Shown: piece by piece, positions 28,902 through 37,941 of the stretch
How positions within the stretch are numbered: the first letter of the stretch is position 1
Layout: every line of letters begins with the position of its first letter
Assembly: GCF_025244745.1 (NCBI RefSeq)
Contig: NZ_CP104213.1
Coordinates: 358,501-422,500 of the forward strand
DNA: 64,000 nucleotides
Source: Deinococcus rubellus
Lineage (GTDB): Bacteria; Deinococcota; Deinococci; Deinococcales; Deinococcaceae
Reading direction: 5' to 3'
Notes under the pieces: generated by a model
The model's database searches: none
What the model was told of the DNA's origin: nothing
What the model saw: only the letters and a program-made list of their open reading frames with translations
Position numbers and translations under genes: made by a program

Positions 28902-29165
28902 TTAGTCCTGGCCCGAGTTTTCCCCGGCGTCCTGCTGGCCCTCCAACTCGGCCACCCGCGCTTCCAGGACCATCACCCGGCGCAGCAGCGCGGCCAGCGG
29001 CAGGGCGTAGTGGTCGTAGAGCTTGGGGCGCTCCATCTTCAACGTTCCGGCCATCCAGCCGGAGAGCAGGCGCTCGGCCCCGCTCAGCACCTCGTCGTCG
29101 TGGACCTCGGCCGCAGAGCGGCCCTGGAGCAGTTCACGGGCAAAATTGAGTTCACGGTCTTCCAT
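28902..29165 (-). CDS. Hypothetical protein whose stop codon coincides with a MITE target duplication
   Basis: 87 residues, no recognised family; mostly helical with a C-terminal coiled-coil-like segment (LPLAALLRRVMVLEARVAEL) and an acidic end. The TAA stop is formed by the TTA target duplication of the adjacent MITE, so the product is unchanged but its 3' untranslated region has been replaced. It is divergent from the MBL hydrolase gene with 41 nt between. Confidence 0.6.
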   Translation of the reverse strand: MEDRELNFARELLQGRSAAEVHDDEVLSGAERLLSGWMAGTLKMERPKLYDHYALPLAALLRRVMVLEARVAELEGQQDAGENSGQD

Positions 29166-29194
29166 CTGCTCAGTCTGCCGCGTCTGGCGGGGTT

Positions 29195-29200
29195 TAGACT
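29195..29200 (+). promoter_or_regulatory. Candidate -10 box (TAGACT) of the MBL hydrolase gene
   Basis: TAGACT ends 6 nt before ATG 29207, leaderless arrangement. Confidence 0.45.
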
Positions 29201-29206
29201 GTCGCC

Positions 29207-29872
29207 ATGACTCTAGGCAGCCCCCGTCCCACCGCCGCCGAACATGGCCCCCTGCGGGTCGCCAGCCTCGCCACCGGACCCTTGCAGGAAAATGCCGTGC
29301 TGGTCTGGGACGCCGCCAGCGCCGAGGGCTTCTTGATCGATCCCGGCGATGAGGCCGGGCGCGTCCTGAGCTGGATCATGACGCTGGGCGTCAAGGTCAA
29401 GGCCATCTTGCTCACCCACGCCCACTTCGACCATATCGGCGCGGTGCAGCCGCTACGGGAAGCGCTGAACGTGCCGGTCTGGCTGCACGAGCGCGATCTG
29501 GACCTCTACCGCGCTGGGGCGAGCAGCGCCGCCCGCTGGAACCTGCCGTTCGTGCAGCCCGCCGACCCCGAGCACTTTATTCGCCAGGATCAGGTGTTCA
29601 CGGCAGGCAAACTCAACCTCACCGCCCGCGAACTGCCGGGGCATGCGCCGGGCCACGTGGTACTGCTCGGCGAGGGGCTGGCGGTGGTGGGCGACACGCT
29701 GTTTCAGGGCGGCATCGGGCGCACCGATCTGCCGGGCGGCAACCATCCCCAGCTGATGCAGGGCATTGCCGCTGAGCTGCTGAGCCTGCCGCCCGATACG
29801 GCCATTTACCCCGGCCACGGCGAGAGCAGCAGCATCGGCGTGGAGCGGGCCAGCAATCCGTTCTTGCTGTAG
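29207..29872 (+). CDS. MBL-fold metallohydrolase (glyoxalase II/YcbL-like)
   Basis: 221 residues. The zinc-binding motif [12 protein letters not shown] (HxHxDH) near residue 70 is followed by [13 protein letters not shown] (third metal histidine), [20 protein letters not shown] with the bridging aspartate, and [12 protein letters not shown] with the last histidine. The GGxGRTD segment is typical of the glyoxalase II and persulfide dioxygenase branch. It is shorter than classical GloB and lacks its C-terminal helical domain, as in YcbL-type proteins, so the natural thioester substrate is uncertain. Confidence 0.87.
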   Translation: MTLGSPRPTAAEHGPLRVASLATGPLQENAVLVWDAASAEGFLIDPGDEAGRVLSWIMTLGVKVKAILLTHAHFDHIGAVQPLREALNVPVWLHERDLDLYRAGASSAARWNLPFVQPADPEHFIRQDQVFTAGKLNLTARELPGHAPGHVVLLGEGLAVVGDTLFQGGIGRTDLPGGNHPQLMQGIAAELLSLPPDTAIYPGHGESSSIGVERASNPFLL

Positions 29873-29931
29873 GGCTCCAGTGATCCGGCGCGGCTGACAT
29901 CCCCCTGACCTGGGCTGCCAGAATAAGCAGT

Positions 29932-30615
29932 GTGAGCCATGTGGTGGTCATCGAAGACGAGGGCACGGTGCAGAGCGTGCTGAAATTTCACCTGGAGCGG
30001 GCCGGACTGCAGGTGTCGGCCTTCGCAGCGGTGGAAGAGGCCCTGCCGAGCCTCGACAGGGCCGACGCCCTGGTGCTCGACTGGATGCTACCGGGCGAGA
30101 GCGGGCTGAGTTTCCTACGGCGGCTGCGCGCCGACCCGGAGCTGCGAAAACTGCCGGTGCTGATGCTCACCGCCCGCGCCGCCGAGGCCGAGCGGGTCGA
30201 GGGCCTGGAATCGGGCGCGGACGACTATCTCACCAAGCCGTTTTCCGCCGCCGAACTGGTGGCGCGGGTGCGGGCGCTCTTGAGGCGCACCCAGGCGAGT
30301 GTGCCGCAGGTTGTCACGCTGGGGCCGCTGACGATCGACGTGCCCGCCGCCGAGGCCCGCAAGGATACGCTGAGCCTCAATCTGACCCGCCGCGAATTCG
30401 ATCTGCTGACGTTTCTGGCGCTCAACGCCGGGCGGGTCTACTCGCGCACCGAACTGCTCGACAAGGTCTGGGGCGCGGACTTCCTGGGCGGCGAGCGCAC
30501 CGTCGATCAGCACGTCACGCAGCTTCGCGCCCACCTCGGCGACGATCCATCCAGCCCGCGTTTTCTGGAAACGGTGCGCGGCAAGGGCTACCGGATGCGG
30601 ACATGGACCCCCTGA
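29932..30615 (+). CDS. phoB: PhoB-type response regulator (OmpR family)
   Basis: 227 residues. The receiver domain opens with VVVIEDEGTVQSVLKFHLE, carries the phospho-acceptor D50 in ALVLDWMLPGESG, the switch threonine in VLMLTARA and the lysine in GADDYLTKPFSAAEL. The C-terminal winged helix ends in LRAHLGDDPSSPRFLETVRG and KGYRM, typical of PhoB/OmpR DNA-binding domains. The start is GTG 29932. The 3' end overlaps the kinase gene by 13 nt, and phoU follows, so the set likely senses phosphate supply. The symbol rests on context. Confidence 0.82.
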   Translation: MSHVVVIEDEGTVQSVLKFHLERAGLQVSAFAAVEEALPSLDRADALVLDWMLPGESGLSFLRRLRADPELRKLPVLMLTARAAEAERVEGLESGADDYLTKPFSAAELVARVRALLRRTQASVPQVVTLGPLTIDVPAAEARKDTLSLNLTRREFDLLTFLALNAGRVYSRTELLDKVWGADFLGGERTVDQHVTQLRAHLGDDPSSPRFLETVRGKGYRMRTWTP

Positions 30616-31562
30616 GCGCTGGGCGGCTGCCCCTGCCCGAGACGCCGCAGGCCTGGCAGGACACCCTGCCGCAGGCGGTGGTGCTGTTCGAGGAAGGCCG
30701 CATCACCCATCTCAACGCCGCCGCCGCCCGGCTGTGGGGGGTCAGCAGCGAGCGGGCGGCGGGGCGGCCCCTGCTGGAAGTGCTGCGCCGCCACACCCTG
30801 GAGGCCCTGGCCGAGCGCGGCGGCGAACTCGAACTCGACGTGTCGGGCCGCACCCTGCGCTGCCAGGCGGTGCCGGGAGCCTTGATCGTCGAGGACGTGA
30901 CCGACCACCGCCGCCGCGAGGCCGAGCTGCGGGAAGCCACCGCCATTCTCTCGCACGAGTTCCGCACCCCCGTCACCGGGCTACGCGGCGTGCTGGAAGC
31001 GCTGGAATATGCCATGCCCAGCGAGATGCAGCAGGTGTTCGTCAAGCAGGGCCTTCAGGAAGTCGAGCGCCTGGCGCGGCTGGTGGAAGACCTGGCGGTG
31101 GGATTCCGGCCTACCCGCGCCCGCACCGTGCCGCTGAGCGAGGTGTTCGCCCGCGCCGAGCGGCTGCTGTCCAGTGAACTGGGCGCACACGCTGCCCGGC
31201 TGCACTTCGGAGACGACCATCTGGTGCGCGTCGATCCCGATAAATTACTGCAAATTCTGCTCAACCTTATCGAGAACGCCCTCAAATACGGCCCACGCGG
31301 CGGCGCGGTGGAGGTGCGGGCCTGCGCGCGCGGCGCGTGGATCGAGGTCTCGGTCAGTGACGAGGGCGAGGCGCTGAGCGGCACCGAGCATCTCTTCCAG
31401 GCCCACACGCGCGGTGAGGGTGTGCTGGGTCTGGGCAGCGGCATGGGCCTTTATATTGTCCGCAGCATCGTGCAGGGCTGGGGCGGTCAGGCCTGGGCGG
31501 AGCGGCGGGGCGGGCGAAACGCCTTTCTCTTCACCCTGCCGGGGGTCGCTGGACTGACCTGA
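30603..31562 (+). CDS. phoR: PhoR-type sensor histidine kinase, cytosolic
   Basis: 319 residues, starting at ATG 30603 within the end of phoB. A PAS domain covers about residues 15-100 (QAVVLFEEGRITHLNAAAAR). The HisKA helix has H118 in AILSHEFRTPVTGL. The ATPase has an N box LQILLNLIENALKYGPRG, a G1-like VSDEGEAL and a G2 box LGSGMGLYIVRSIV. No transmembrane segment is visible, so it probably detects its signal through PAS or through PhoU at the membrane. Confidence 0.82.
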   Translation: MDPLSAGRLPLPETPQAWQDTLPQAVVLFEEGRITHLNAAAARLWGVSSERAAGRPLLEVLRRHTLEALAERGGELELDVSGRTLRCQAVPGALIVEDVTDHRRREAELREATAILSHEFRTPVTGLRGVLEALEYAMPSEMQQVFVKQGLQEVERLARLVEDLAVGFRPTRARTVPLSEVFARAERLLSSELGAHAARLHFGDDHLVRVDPDKLLQILLNLIENALKYGPRGGAVEVRACARGAWIEVSVSDEGEALSGTEHLFQAHTRGEGVLGLGSGMGLYIVRSIVQGWGGQAWAERRGGRNAFLFTLPGVAGLT

Positions 31563-31681
31563 ACCCTGAAGCGTGGCCGGGCAGCAGACCGGGACCTGAC
31601 AGTCGGCTCCTACGGTCAGACCGAGACGGTGAGAGAGACGGGCTGCCAGCGACCATAGATCACCACCCAAGGAGTCGGAAG

Positions 31682-32338
<657 letters not shown>

Positions 32339-32661
32339 GTTGGGTTGGGTTGGGTTCGCCCGGCGGCCTCTCCCTGACTGAATTTCCCGCTCCTATTCCC
32401 ACAATTCAACTCCTGATGAGCGCAGCCCGCCCCGTGAGCTGCGCTTCGTGCTGCCGCGCCTGGGCGGGCAACTTCCAGCTGCCCCGCCGCGTATTCAGAG
32501 GCAGTCTCCCCCACCGCCCCGACACCCCACCTGGGAACAGTCGCGCCCCGACTTTGTACTCGGTTTAAATATTTGCTAGACTGGGTTCAAAATCTTTCCG
32601 TACCCTCTTCACACAGCGCCGCTGCGCCCACTTCCCGGCGCAGGCCAAAGGAGTTTCACTG
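32339..32661. promoter_or_regulatory. phoU-fadD intergenic region with sigma-70 promoter for fadD
   Basis: 323 nt without genes. It starts with three TTGGG repeats (32339-32356). A good promoter is seen at 32554-32582: TTGTAC, 17-nt spacer, TAGACT, in an AT-rich stretch. AAAGGAG (32647-32653) is the RBS for the following gene. Confidence 0.65.
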
Positions 32662-34401
32662 ATGCAAAGGCCCTGGCTCGAGCACTACGAACAAGGCGTG
32701 CCCCACGAATTCACGGGCGAGATGCTGACGCTGCCGCAACTGCTGGAGCGCGCCTCGGAGACGTTCGCCGCCCGGCCCGCGCTGGAGTTTCTGGGCCACC
32801 GGCAGACCTACCGCCAGCTGTGGGCCAACGTGCAGCACTTCGCGGCGGCCCTGCAACACCTCGGCGTGCAGCAGGGAGACCGGGTGGCCGTGATGCTGCC
32901 CAACACCCCGCAGTTCGTGGTGGCCTTTTTCGGAGCGTCGCTGGCGGGCGCGGTGGTGGTCAACACCTCGCCGCTCTCCACCGCCCAGGAACTCGAACAC
33001 CATCTCACCGACTGCGGCGCGAGCGTGCTGGTGATGCTCGACAGCTTCTACCCGCGTTTCGCCGAGATCGAGCACAGCCCGGCCCTGGGCGTGCGGCGGG
33101 TCATCGTCACCGGTATTCAGGACGCTCTGCCGTTTCCCAAGAATTTGCTCTACCCTTTGCTCGAAAAGCGCAAGGGCACCTGGGTCGACGTGAAGGAGAG
33201 CGGCAAAGTGGTTGGCTTCGTGCACCTCTTCGAGCGCCACTTTGCCGCGCCGACGCCGAGCAGTCTTCAGCCGGACGACGTGGCGCTGCTCCAGTACACC
33301 GGCGGCACCACCGGGATGCCCAAGGGCGCGATGCTGACCCATCGTAACCTGGTCGCCAACGCCCAGCAGGCCGTCAGTTGGATGCCGGGTCTGCGGGAAG
33401 GTCAGGAGGTGACGCTGGGGGCCATCCCGTTCTTCCACGTCTACGGCATGACCGTGGCCATGAATCTGAGCCTGCTGATCGGCGCGAACATCGTCCTGAT
33501 TCCCAATCCGCGCGATCTCAAGACGCTGCTGAGCGCCATCGAGAAGAGCGGCGTGACCCTCTTTCCCGGCGTGCCGACCCTGTACAACGCCATCAACAAC
33601 TCGCCGCTGACCTCCGGGTACGACCTCAAGACGGTGCGGGCCTGCATCTCCGGCAGTGCGCCGCTGCCCGCCGAGACGGCCCGGCAATTTCGGGAGATCA
33701 CCGGCGGAGCCAATCTGGTGGAAGGTTACGGCCTGACCGAGGCCAGCCCGATCACCCACACCAACCCGGTGGGCGGCGAGCAGAGAGAGGGCATCGGGCT
33801 GCCGCTGCCGGGTATCGACGCCAGCATCCGGGACGATCAGGGGCAGGCCGTGCCCACCGGCGAGATCGGCGAGCTGTGGGTGGCCGGGCCCAACATCATG
33901 GCCGGGTACTGGCAACGCCCCGAGGCCACTGCCCAGACCATCCGCGAGGAGAATGGGCTGCGCTGGCTGCTGACCGGCGATCTGGCGACCATGGACGGGG
34001 GCGGCTATTTCAAGATCGTGGACCGCAAGAAGGAACTGATTCTGGTGGGCGGACACAATGTCTACCCGCGTGAGGTGGAGGAAGTGCTCTACCAGCATCC
34101 CGCCGTGCTGGAAGCCGCCGTGATCGGCGTGCCCGACGAGTACCGGGGTGAGAGTGTCAAGGCGTTCGTGGTGCTCAAGCCGGAGCGGAGCGCCGCAGAG
34201 GCCGAGATCATCACCTTTTGCCGGGGGCAACTCAGCGCCTACAAAGCGCCGCGTCAGGTCGAATTTCGCTCAGCCCTGCCCCTCTCGGCGGCGGGCAAGG
34301 TGCTGCGCCGGGTGCTGGCCGACGAGGAGAGGGCCGGGCGGATGGCCGCTGAAAAAGCAGAGAAAAACGACCTGGCGGGGGCAGCGGCGAAACCGGTCTA
34401 G
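32662..34401 (+). CDS. fadD: Long-chain-fatty-acid--CoA ligase
   Basis: 579 residues of the ANL superfamily. The AMP-binding motif LQYTGGTTGMPKGAMLTHRN sits near residue 212, VEGYGLTEASPI near 355, the hinge region TGDLATMDGGGYFKIVDRKK near 445, and the C-terminal catalytic lysine in LPLSAAGKVLRRVL. It activates fatty acids to acyl-CoA via acyl-AMP at the membrane for beta-oxidation or lipid synthesis. The N-terminus RPWLEHYEQGVPHEF is typical of FadD enzymes. Its own promoter and RBS precede it. The C-terminal ~25 residues are Ala/Glu-rich and add nothing recognisable. Confidence 0.92.
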   Translation: MQRPWLEHYEQGVPHEFTGEMLTLPQLLERASETFAARPALEFLGHRQTYRQLWANVQHFAAALQHLGVQQGDRVAVMLPNTPQFVVAFFGASLAGAVVVNTSPLSTAQELEHHLTDCGASVLVMLDSFYPRFAEIEHSPALGVRRVIVTGIQDALPFPKNLLYPLLEKRKGTWVDVKESGKVVGFVHLFERHFAAPTPSSLQPDDVALLQYTGGTTGMPKGAMLTHRNLVANAQQAVSWMPGLREGQEVTLGAIPFFHVYGMTVAMNLSLLIGANIVLIPNPRDLKTLLSAIEKSGVTLFPGVPTLYNAINNSPLTSGYDLKTVRACISGSAPLPAETARQFREITGGANLVEGYGLTEASPITHTNPVGGEQREGIGLPLPGIDASIRDDQGQAVPTGEIGELWVAGPNIMAGYWQRPEATAQTIREENGLRWLLTGDLATMDGGGYFKIVDRKKELILVGGHNVYPREVEEVLYQHPAVLEAAVIGVPDEYRGESVKAFVVLKPERSAAEAEIITFCRGQLSAYKAPRQVEFRSALPLSAAGKVLRRVLADEERAGRMAAEKAEKNDLAGAAAKPV

Positions 34402-34451
34402 CCTGCGCCTCTCTCTCACCCGACTTCGCAGTTGCGGCCCCGGCGCTGCAC

Positions 34452-34457
34452 TATGAT
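34452..34457 (+). promoter_or_regulatory. Candidate -10 box (TATGAT) of the CheY-like gene
   Basis: TATGAT ends 8 nt before ATG 34466, leaderless arrangement. Confidence 0.45.
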
Positions 34458-34465
34458 GAATCAAT

Positions 34466-34843
34466 ATGTCGTATACCATCCTCGTCGCAGACGATGAACC
34501 GGCCATCCGCACCATGCTGGAAGTCATCCTGTCGGCAGATGGGCACCAAATCGTGGCGGTTTCCGATGGCAAGTCCGCGCTGGAATACCTCCAGACCCAC
34601 ACCCCCGACGTGATGCTCCTGGACATCCACATGCCGTACATGGACGGTTTTGAAATCTGCTCGCGGGTCAAGCGCATCAAGCGGCTGCGCAACACCCCGG
34701 TGGTGCTACTGACTGCCATGGACGACGACCAGACCCGCGACCACGCCAAGCTGGTCGGTGCGGACGACATCGTGTCCAAGCCGCTGTCGGGCAAGAATCT
34801 GCGCGGACGCATCACGCACCTGATCAACGCCCGCCAGCCCTGA
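34466..34843 (+). CDS. Single-domain (CheY-like) response regulator
   Basis: 125 residues, a receiver domain only. ILVADDEPAIRTMLEVIL provides the acidic pair, D53 in VMLLDIHMPYMDGF is the phospho-acceptor, VVLLTAMDDD holds the switch Thr and VSKPLSGKNL the lysine. No output domain, so it should act by protein contact. No kinase is next to it; the PBP1A gene follows after 58 nt and could be cotranscribed. Confidence 0.9.
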   Translation: MSYTILVADDEPAIRTMLEVILSADGHQIVAVSDGKSALEYLQTHTPDVMLLDIHMPYMDGFEICSRVKRIKRLRNTPVVLLTAMDDDQTRDHAKLVGADDIVSKPLSGKNLRGRITHLINARQP

Positions 34844-34901
34844 GAGAGCGGGCCAGCAGGCCACCCTATCAAGGCCGGGTGAAAGGCCGGGAGAAAGAGA
34901 C

Positions 34902-37319
34902 ATGTTCGTGAGGTTGCTCCTTCAGTTTCTGAAATTTATCGGCGGGCTGATCGTCGCCGTCCTGTTTGTGGGGGTGGGAGTGGCGGCCACCTACGGCACC
35001 ACCTGGGCGCGCGACCTCCCCGACTTTCGCCAGCTCGACAACCTCAATCTGGGGGCCATCACCCGCGTCTACGCCCGCGACAACACCCCGCTGGGCACGC
35101 TGGTGACGCGCATCGGCGACCAGAAGGTGAGCCGCACGCTGGTCAAGCTCGATGAGATCAGTCCGTTCATGACGGCGGCCATCATCACCAACGAGGACCG
35201 GCGCTTTTTCCAGCATTACGGCCTGGACCCCTACGGGATTTTCCGCCAGTTTCGCCGCATCTCGAAGAGTGAAAGTGTGCAGGGCGGCAGCACGCTGACC
35301 AACCAGTTGGTCCGCAACACGCTGCTGCTCAAGGAATACAACCTGGCCCGCACCCCGGACCGCAAAATCAAGGAGTGGATGCTCAGTGTGCAGGTTGAGC
35401 GCGCCTTTACCAAAGAGGAGATCTTGCAGGATTACCTCAACGTCATCTACTGGGGTGACGGCGGCCCGGTGGAACTCTACGGCATCTATGCGGCCTCGCA
35501 GGCGTACTTCGGCAAGCCCCCGCGCGACCTCGATCTGGCCCAGAGCGTCTACCTCACCACATTGGTACCGAGTCCGCGTGGGCGCTACAACAATTACGCC
35601 GCTCAGCGCGGCTACATGCGCTCGCTGCTGACCCGCATGGTGCAGGACGGCTGGGTGACGCAGGAGCAGGCCAACGCCGCCTGGAAGGAAAAACTGGTGC
35701 CGCGCGGCTGGCAGGTGGCCTACGACGACGCGGGCAAACTGACCAGCGCCACGCTCGTCGACAAGACGGCGGTGTACCAGAAGGCCGTCAACACCGTTCG
35801 CTTTCCCGATTTTGTGCAGCAGGTCGAGCAGGAACTGGTGCGCCGCCTGGGCCGCGACAAGGTTTACGGCTCCGGGGGGCTGCGGGTCTACACCACCCTC
35901 GATCCCCGCATTCAACTCGGGATCGAGAAGGCCAGCCTGAATGCCAGTATTCCGCCCCGGACCACCCTGGCCGCCGTGATCAGTGACCCCTTCAACGGCG
36001 ACGTGCTGGGCATGGTGGGCCAGAAACTGCGCCCCGGCGTGACCCCGCCGGAGTGGAACAACGCCGCGCAGGGCCAGCGCCAGATCGGCTCGACCATCAA
36101 GCCGCTCTTGTACACCACTGCCCTCTCGACGGGCAAATTCAATCAGCTCACCGAGCGTGACGACAAGCCGATCAGCTTTCCCTGCTCCAGTTGCGCGGGC
36201 GGCGTCTACGCGCCCAAGGACTTCGAGGGCGAGATGACCAACCGGTCCATGACCCTGCGCGAGGCCCTTGACCGCTCGCTGAATCTGCCCACCGTGCGCC
36301 TCGCCAATGATGTTGGGTTGCCGACCTTCTTCGGCAAGCTCAACGAACTCGGTCTCCCGCCAAACGACGGCACCGGGCTGGCCGCGGCGCTGGGAGCCGT
36401 CGAGACCACCCCGGTCAAGATGGCGGCAGCCTACGCGCCGTTTGCCAACGGAGGTCTGTACCATCCGCCGCGCTACATCACCCGCGTGACCACCGCGCGC
36501 GGCGAGGTGCTCTACGACGTGGCCAACAACGTGGAGCGCCCCCACCGGGTCTGGTCGCCGCAGGTCGCCTACCTGGGCCTGGACATGATTCAGGGCGTGG
36601 TTAACGACCTCACCACCCGTCAGGGCGGCTTCTCCGAACCGGCGCGCATTGTGGGCTGGCCGGTGGGCGGCAAGACCGGCACCAGCAACGGCCCCAAGGA
36701 TCTGTGGTTCGTCGGCGTCAACCCGTACTACGTGGGGGCCGTCTGGATCGGCATCCAGCAGGGCGGCAACATGGCCACCAACATCTACTCGGGGGTCTGG
36801 GCACCGCCGATCTGGCACGACATGATGGTAAGCGCCCTGAATGGCAAGGCGGCCCGCAGCTTCGGACCGCCGCCGCCCGGCATTCTCAGCGTGCCGCTGC
36901 CGCCCATCGGCCCGCTGCAAACCGTTCAGGTCGCCCTGCTCGACCCCGCCTTCAAGGACGCGGCCAACACCTTCACTGATCAATTGCCCACGCGGCCCCA
37001 GTACCGCGAGGCCTCGGTGGGCACCCCCGACCCTGCCACCACCGTCATTTATGTGGACAGGAACACCGGACGGCTGGCCACCGAATTTACCAGCCCCGAC
37101 GACATCGCCCCGCGCCGCATCTACACCTCACAGCTCGGCGACTACGCTCCTGACAGCAACGTGACGCCGCTGCCCGACGAGAGTGCCGACCCCGCCGCCG
37201 TCAAGGCGTTTAACCAGCCCGGCGGCAGCCTGCCCGCTACCGCGCCGCCCAGTTCCAGTCCCGCCACTCCGGCGACTCCCCCCGCGCCGGGCAGCAAGGC
37301 ACCCAAGACGGGAGGCTGA
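34902..37319 (+). CDS. Class A penicillin-binding protein (PBP1A family)
   Basis: 805 residues, bifunctional peptidoglycan glycosyltransferase/transpeptidase anchored by an N-terminal helix (FIGGLIVAVLFVGVGVAATY). The GT51 domain has catalytic E98 in AAIITNEDRRFFQHYGLDPY and QGGSTLTNQLVRNTLLL. The transpeptidase has S397 in IGSTIKPLL, an SLN triad in RSLNLPTVRLAN and K591 in GKTGTSNGPKDLWFVG. The C-terminal ~70 residues are Pro/Ser/Ala-rich and disordered. It polymerises and cross-links glycan strands outside the membrane. A strong terminator follows. Confidence 0.93.
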   Translation: MFVRLLLQFLKFIGGLIVAVLFVGVGVAATYGTTWARDLPDFRQLDNLNLGAITRVYARDNTPLGTLVTRIGDQKVSRTLVKLDEISPFMTAAIITNEDRRFFQHYGLDPYGIFRQFRRISKSESVQGGSTLTNQLVRNTLLLKEYNLARTPDRKIKEWMLSVQVERAFTKEEILQDYLNVIYWGDGGPVELYGIYAASQAYFGKPPRDLDLAQSVYLTTLVPSPRGRYNNYAAQRGYMRSLLTRMVQDGWVTQEQANAAWKEKLVPRGWQVAYDDAGKLTSATLVDKTAVYQKAVNTVRFPDFVQQVEQELVRRLGRDKVYGSGGLRVYTTLDPRIQLGIEKASLNASIPPRTTLAAVISDPFNGDVLGMVGQKLRPGVTPPEWNNAAQGQRQIGSTIKPLLYTTALSTGKFNQLTERDDKPISFPCSSCAGGVYAPKDFEGEMTNRSMTLREALDRSLNLPTVRLANDVGLPTFFGKLNELGLPPNDGTGLAAALGAVETTPVKMAAAYAPFANGGLYHPPRYITRVTTARGEVLYDVANNVERPHRVWSPQVAYLGLDMIQGVVNDLTTRQGGFSEPARIVGWPVGGKTGTSNGPKDLWFVGVNPYYVGAVWIGIQQGGNMATNIYSGVWAPPIWHDMMVSALNGKAARSFGPPPPGILSVPLPPIGPLQTVQVALLDPAFKDAANTFTDQLPTRPQYREASVGTPDPATTVIYVDRNTGRLATEFTSPDDIAPRRIYTSQLGDYAPDSNVTPLPDESADPAAVKAFNQPGGSLPATAPPSSSPATPATPPAPGSKAPKTGG

Positions 37320-37361
37320 TTCCCACCGCTCCCAGCTGACATCGGTGGTTTACCCGCCCAC

Positions 37362-37392
37362 AACGCCCTGGCCCCGAGCGCCGGGGCGTTTT
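37362..37392 (+). terminator. Terminator after the PBP1A gene
   Basis: AACGCCCTGGC and GCCGGGGCGTT pair over 11 bp (one T.G) around a 7-nt loop and are followed by TT. Confidence 0.75.
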
Positions 37393-37420
37393 CATCCGCT
37401 TGCCACGCGCAGGCGGCAAG

Positions 37421-37831
37421 ATGCGGGCTATGAACCGCACCGCCGCGCCGCTGCTCTCGCTCCTGCTGGTCCTGGGCGCAGGCAACCTGACCCCGGCCCG
37501 CGCCCTGGTACGCCTGGGCGACGCGCTGCCTGCCCACCCCTGGGCCAGCAGCGCCAACGACGACGAGCGCGAGATCGTGGTGCTCTACTCGCACGACTGC
37601 GGCGATCTGGGGGAGTTGTGGAGCGCCCTGCTGCGTTCGGGGCTGCCGATCCGGGCCGTCAATGCCGAGGATGTGGCCTCCCCTGCCCCGGCGGGCCTGA
37701 GTGTCTGGCACGGCCCGGACGCCACCGCCTTTGCCCGTGCCCTGGCGGTCAGTGCTTACCCGACAGTGCTGCTGGTCCGTGGTGAGCGGGTGCTGAACGC
37801 CTGGGAGGGCACCTTCAGCGGCAAGCTATAG
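37421..37831 (+). CDS. Exported thioredoxin-like-fold protein with a single active-site-position Cys
   Basis: 136 residues from ATG 37421 (AGG 8 nt upstream); ATG 37430 is possible. The signal peptide (APLLSLLLVLGAGNLTPARA) leads to a short alpha/beta domain: EIVVLYSHDCGDLGELWSAL near the front and AVSAYPTVLLVRGERVLNAW with the cis-proline-like YPT. In thioredoxins the motif would be CxxC; here it is DCGDLG with one Cys, so classical disulfide exchange is unlikely. It may be a monothiol or binding version of the fold. Confidence 0.55.
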   Translation: MRAMNRTAAPLLSLLLVLGAGNLTPARALVRLGDALPAHPWASSANDDEREIVVLYSHDCGDLGELWSALLRSGLPIRAVNAEDVASPAPAGLSVWHGPDATAFARALAVSAYPTVLLVRGERVLNAWEGTFSGKL

Positions 37832-37848
37832 GCCCGACTCCGATTGAG

Positions 37849-37865
37849 AGGTGTTCAAAACACCT
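37849..37865. repeat. Perfect 7-bp inverted repeat between convergent genes
   Basis: AGGTGTT-CAA-AACACCT, no T-run on either side. Role unknown; possible weak transcription stop. Confidence 0.35.
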
Positions 37866-37941
37866 GAAAATCCGACCAACGGGAGTAAGAGTAAGACGGG
37901 TGACTGTAAGAACAGGCGGGGTGAGACAGGCCCTTCTTGCG

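Noticed and set aside
32339..32356. Three TTGGG repeats as a telomere-like or G-quadruplex element
   Set aside because: Only three short G-runs; too few for a stable quadruplex claim, and nothing else supports a function.
34869..36983. 704-codon minus-strand ORF opposite PBP1A
   Set aside because: The PBP1A reading frame explains the region; the antisense ORF has no recognisable feature.
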